Part shown: positions 60,671-64,000 of the stretch, one piece after another
Position numbering within the stretch: the stretch's first letter is position 1
Layout: each line of letters begins with the position of its first letter
The notes under the pieces: generated by a model
Told to the model about the DNA's origin: nothing
Databases searched by the model: none
What the model saw: only the letters and a program-made list of their open reading frames with translations
Position numbers and translations under genes: made by a program
Source: Novosphingobium terrae
Lineage (GTDB): Bacteria > Pseudomonadota > Alphaproteobacteria > Sphingomonadales > Sphingomonadaceae
Length of the DNA stretch: 64,000 nucleotides
Assembly: GCF_017163935.1 (NCBI RefSeq)
Contig: NZ_JABVZR010000001.1
Coordinates: 744,001-808,000, forward strand
Direction of reading: 5' to 3'

Positions 60671-61606
60671 ATGCTGTCGGTTGTGGGCATCGTTCTGCCC
60701 ATCTTTGCGCTGATTTTCGCCGGATGGGGCGCAAGGCGGACGGGCGTGCTGGGGCCGCATGCCACCGGAGAGCTGAACCGCTTCGTGGTGTGGCTGGCGC
60801 TGCCCGCGCTGCTGTTCGACATCGTGGCGAAAGCGCATTGGCATGACATCTGGCAGCCGGGCTTTGTGGCGGTCTGCGGGCTGGGGATGGGCGTGGTCTT
60901 CGCGCTGGCTCTGGCGCTGCGGTGGCGCAAGGGGCGTCCGCTGGCCGATGCCACGATCGACGGGCTGAACGCGGCCTATGCCAACACCGGCTTTATCGGC
61001 TTTCCGCTGCTGCTGGCGGTGTTCGGGCCGAGCGCGATGGCGCCCACGCTGATCTCGGCGATCCTGACGGTCTGCGTGCTGTTTGCCGTGGCGCTGGTGC
61101 TGATCGAGGTGGGGCTGCAGGCCGAGGCGCATCCGCTGCATATGGCGCGCAAGGTGGCGCTGTCTCTGGCGCGCAATCCGCTGCTGGTGGCGCCGGTGCT
61201 GGGCGGGGTGCCGCTGGCGTTCGGGCTGGCGATGCCGGGGCCGGTGGATGCCTTCCTCAAGCTGCTGGGCGGGGCGGCTTCGCCTTGCGCGCTGGTGGCG
61301 TTGGGGCTGTTTCTGGCCGAAAAGCGCGAGGGCGGTTCCGCAGAGACCGGCGCCACCACGGTGCTGGTGGTGCTGAAGTTGCTCGCCCAGCCTGTGGCGA
61401 CATGGGCGCTGGCCACCTATGTCTTCCATCTGCCGCGTCCGCTGGTGGAGATGGCCACGCTGCTGGCCGCGCTGCCCACCGGCACCGGGCCCTTTATGGT
61501 GGCCGAGTTCTACAGCCGTGAGGCAGCGATCACCGCGCGGGCGGTGCTGGTGTCCACCGTGCTGTCGCTGGTGACGGTGACGCTTTACCTCAGCCTGATC
61601 CGGTAA
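60671..61606 (+). CDS. AEC family transporter
   Basis: A 311-residue inner-membrane carrier with about ten segments. The family (auxin efflux carrier / malonate transporter) exports small organic acids or auxin-like compounds. Typical segments: VVGIVLPIFALIFAGWGARR, NTGFIGFPLLLAVFGPSAMA and AALPTGTGPFMVAEFYSREA. GGAG lies nine bases before the ATG at 60671. It ends three bases from the convergent antiporter gene. The substrate is unknown. Confidence 0.88.
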   Translation: MLSVVGIVLPIFALIFAGWGARRTGVLGPHATGELNRFVVWLALPALLFDIVAKAHWHDIWQPGFVAVCGLGMGVVFALALALRWRKGRPLADATIDGLNAAYANTGFIGFPLLLAVFGPSAMAPTLISAILTVCVLFAVALVLIEVGLQAEAHPLHMARKVALSLARNPLLVAPVLGGVPLAFGLAMPGPVDAFLKLLGGAASPCALVALGLFLAEKREGGSAETGATTVLVVLKLLAQPVATWALATYVFHLPRPLVEMATLLAALPTGTGPFMVAEFYSREAAITARAVLVSTVLSLVTVTLYLSLIR

Positions 61607-61609
61607 GCC

Positions 61610-63385
61610 TCAGCTCTCGGTCTCGATCGGGACGGAGGGCGTGTCGGTGATCGGTGCGGTGATGATCCTGTCACGCGCGGCGCGGATATCGCCGCCCTCG
61701 ATCTGGATCTTCAGGCGTTCGCGGTCGCGGGTGCGGTACATGTCCTCGGCGCGGTTGATGGCATCGATGCTTACGCCGCTGTCCGCCAGTGCCAGCTTGG
61801 CCATCTTGATCGCCGATTCCATCAGTTCGCGCACCACGCGGCTGACGGGCGACTTCTTCAGCCGGATCAGCGCGCGGCGGTCATAGGCGCGCACATAGAT
61901 CCCCGCCTGAGGGAAGGCCTGATGCACGGCCTCGACCAGATCGGGCGAAATCTGGTCGCCATCGAGGCAGAAGAGGATCAGCTGGGCTTCGTCGGCCCCT
62001 GCCTGACGCAGCAGGTCCAGCCGCGTGCCGTCACCGAAATAGACCTTGGCGCCGAAGCTTTCGGCGATGTCGATCATCTCGATGTCCATATCGACCAGTG
62101 TGACGGTGATCTCGCTGGCGATCAGCATCTGCGCCACCGTCTGGCCAAAGCGGCCATAGCCCACGATGATGGCTGTGGCCTGATCGGCGGCTTGCGGCCC
62201 CTCGCGCTCGCCCTGAGGCTTGGCGGGCTCCTTGCGCAGCGGCTTGGTCAGCGCCATCAGGAACGGCGTGGTGGCCATGGAGACGGTGACGATGGCGCCG
62301 AACAGGCTGGCTGCATCCGGGGCGATCAGATAGGCGTTCTGGGCCTGCGCAAACAGCACGAAGCCGAATTCGCCGCCTTGCGAGAGCAGCAGGCCCAGCG
62401 CCAGCGCGCCGCGCCATGTCATGCGGAAGGCAAGGCCGATCAGCGAGATCACCAGCGTCTTCATCAGCACCAGCGCCAGTGCCATGGCGATGACGAACAG
62501 CGGTCGCTCGGCAATGGCATGCAGGTTGAGCATCATGCCGACGGTGAGGAAGAACAGGCCGAGCAGGATCGAGCGGAAGGGCTCGACATCGGCCTCCAGC
62601 TCATGGCGATAGGGGGAATCGGCCAGCATCACACCGGCCACGAAGGCGCCCAGCGCGGTGGAGAGGCCCAGGGTCTCCATCACGGCGGCGGATGCCATCA
62701 CGGTGAAGAGCGCGGCGACGATGAACATCTCGCGCTCGCCCAGATTGCCGATCAGGCGGAACAGGGGGCGGATCAGATAGCGGCCCGCAAGGATCAGCCC
62801 AGCCACCGCCAGCAGCGTGAAGAGCGCCAGCTGCCAGCCCGGAGGGCCATTGGCGTCCGCCGGATTGCGGCTGAGTGTGGCAATGATGGTGATCAGCGGG
62901 ATGATCGAGAGGTCCTGAAACAGCAGGATGGCGAAGGTCCGCTCACCAAAGGGCGTTCGCATCCGGCCAGAAGCCTGCAGCATCGGCAGCACCTGCGCCG
63001 TGGAGGAGAGCGCCAGCGGCAGACCCAGCGCCAGAGCGGCGGTGGTGGAAAAGCCGGTGCCAAGCCAGATCATGCCCGCCAGCGCCAGCCCGCACAGCGT
63101 GACCTGCAACAGGCCGAGGCCCAGAATATCGCGCTTCATGCGCCACAGGCGGGCGGGGTTCAGTTCAAGCCCGACAAGGAACAGCAGCAAAGTGATGCCC
63201 AGTTCGGCGATGCCCATCTTCTGGTCGGCCTCACCCACCAGACCCAGCACCTGCGGGCCCACCACCGCGCCCGCCACCAGATAGCCCAGCGTGGCGCCTA
63301 GACCCAGCCGCCGGAACAGCAGCACAAAGACCATGGCGAAACCAAGCAGCAGGAAACCGTCGTGAAGCAGCGAGTGATGGGTCAT
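61610..63385 (-). CDS. CPA2 monovalent cation:proton antiporter with TrkA-N domain (KefB/KefC-like)
   Basis: A 591-residue protein. Residues 10-385 form an antiporter domain of 11-13 segments ([58 protein letters not shown]). A TrkA-N/Rossmann domain from about residue 415 starts [17 protein letters not shown] and binds nucleotide. A short acidic C-terminal tail follows. Such proteins exchange K+ or Na+ for H+ and are gated by NAD(H) or glutathione adducts. No kefF/kefG partner is adjacent. An upstream extension to 63439 is less likely. Confidence 0.92.
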   Translation of the reverse strand: MTHHSLLHDGFLLLGFAMVFVLLFRRLGLGATLGYLVAGAVVGPQVLGLVGEADQKMGIAELGITLLLFLVGLELNPARLWRMKRDILGLGLLQVTLCGLALAGMIWLGTGFSTTAALALGLPLALSSTAQVLPMLQASGRMRTPFGERTFAILLFQDLSIIPLITIIATLSRNPADANGPPGWQLALFTLLAVAGLILAGRYLIRPLFRLIGNLGEREMFIVAALFTVMASAAVMETLGLSTALGAFVAGVMLADSPYRHELEADVEPFRSILLGLFFLTVGMMLNLHAIAERPLFVIAMALALVLMKTLVISLIGLAFRMTWRGALALGLLLSQGGEFGFVLFAQAQNAYLIAPDAASLFGAIVTVSMATTPFLMALTKPLRKEPAKPQGEREGPQAADQATAIIVGYGRFGQTVAQMLIASEITVTLVDMDIEMIDIAESFGAKVYFGDGTRLDLLRQAGADEAQLILFCLDGDQISPDLVEAVHQAFPQAGIYVRAYDRRALIRLKKSPVSRVVRELMESAIKMAKLALADSGVSIDAINRAEDMYRTRDRERLKIQIEGGDIRAARDRIITAPITDTPSVPIETES

Positions 63386-63562
63386 GAGGGGGCAAGAATC
63401 CTTTCGCTGCCGGTGTAGCGGCAATTGCGTGACGGGCAAATGTCAGGATGGGACATTGACTGTGTCCGGGGGGCATGCACAGCTTTTGCACAGTGGTCTG
63501 TCACAGACGTGTCGCTTTCCGCTTGCGCTGTGTGTTTGGCAAACCTAAGGGCGGTTGCGCGT

Positions 63563-64000
<438 letters not shown>

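Overview
The window is high-GC DNA of an alphaproteobacterium of the order Sphingomonadales, most like Novosphingobium or Sphingomonas. The evidence is the gene order (rpsL-rpsG-fusA-tuf, then S10-spc-alpha ending secY-adk-rpsM-rpsK-rpoA-rplQ), an mdh-sucD-sucA-sucB-lpd cluster, a large Caulobacter/Xanthomonas-type TonB receptor, a GAAC-N7-GAAC LexA box in front of uvrA, and small DUF4169-type proteins. It reads as chromosome.

Layout. 1-6.5 kb: a uronate or glucuronoxylan uptake locus (carboxylesterase end, TonB-dependent receptor, secreted esterase-like hydrolase, glucuronate isomerase) with two LacI-type operator candidates before the receptor. 6.8-12.9 kb: an ScfR/RamB-type regulator, small conserved proteins, a GNAT enzyme, a nitrilase-family amidase, a SulP transporter and a frameshifted secreted protein. 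13.2-32.9 kb: a nearly complete ribosomal superoperon, divided by several terminator-like hairpins. 33-36.7 kb: prolyl oligopeptidase, a sterol-desaturase-like enzyme and a secreted hypothetical protein. 36.7-44.4 kb (minus strand): TCA-cycle genes lpd, sucB, sucA, sucD and mdh, without sucC. 44.8-50.4 kb: a cell-wall hydrolase and uvrA. 50.5-63.4 kb: argG, a hydrolase/SDR pair, a PhzF protein, rlmN, two secreted unknowns, an ammonium transporter, a GreB-like factor, an AEC carrier and a CPA2 antiporter. 63.56 kb: tRNA-Pro(UGG), followed by gene-poor sequence that may start an integrated element.

The most unusual content is a dispersed family of structured intergenic repeats. There are six two-ended copies of about 200-270 bp (near 0.6, 6.5, 10.4, 53.4, 56.5 and 59.8 kb) and three single-ended units (33.0, 50.5 and 51.8 kb). 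Each end is a near-perfect palindrome (arms GCGAGGG/CCCTCGC, or GCAGGGGG/CCCCCTGC in one divergent copy) with a GGGAG foot. Most two-ended copies also hold a conserved central hairpin (GCGCCGCAGGC/GCCTGCGGCGC) and a small CGTC-GGRA-GACG stem-loop. Arms change together between copies. Outer flanks are purine-rich on the left and pyrimidine-rich on the right, and copies usually lie just after stop codons that have no other terminator. They look like REPIN or MITE-type elements that may act as portable bidirectional terminators. No transposase for them is in the window.

Other points of interest: ribosomal protein S12 has Arg at position 88, where streptomycin-sensitive bacteria have Lys; three orphan structured RNA candidates; convergent genes that overlap; and a split in the spc operon.
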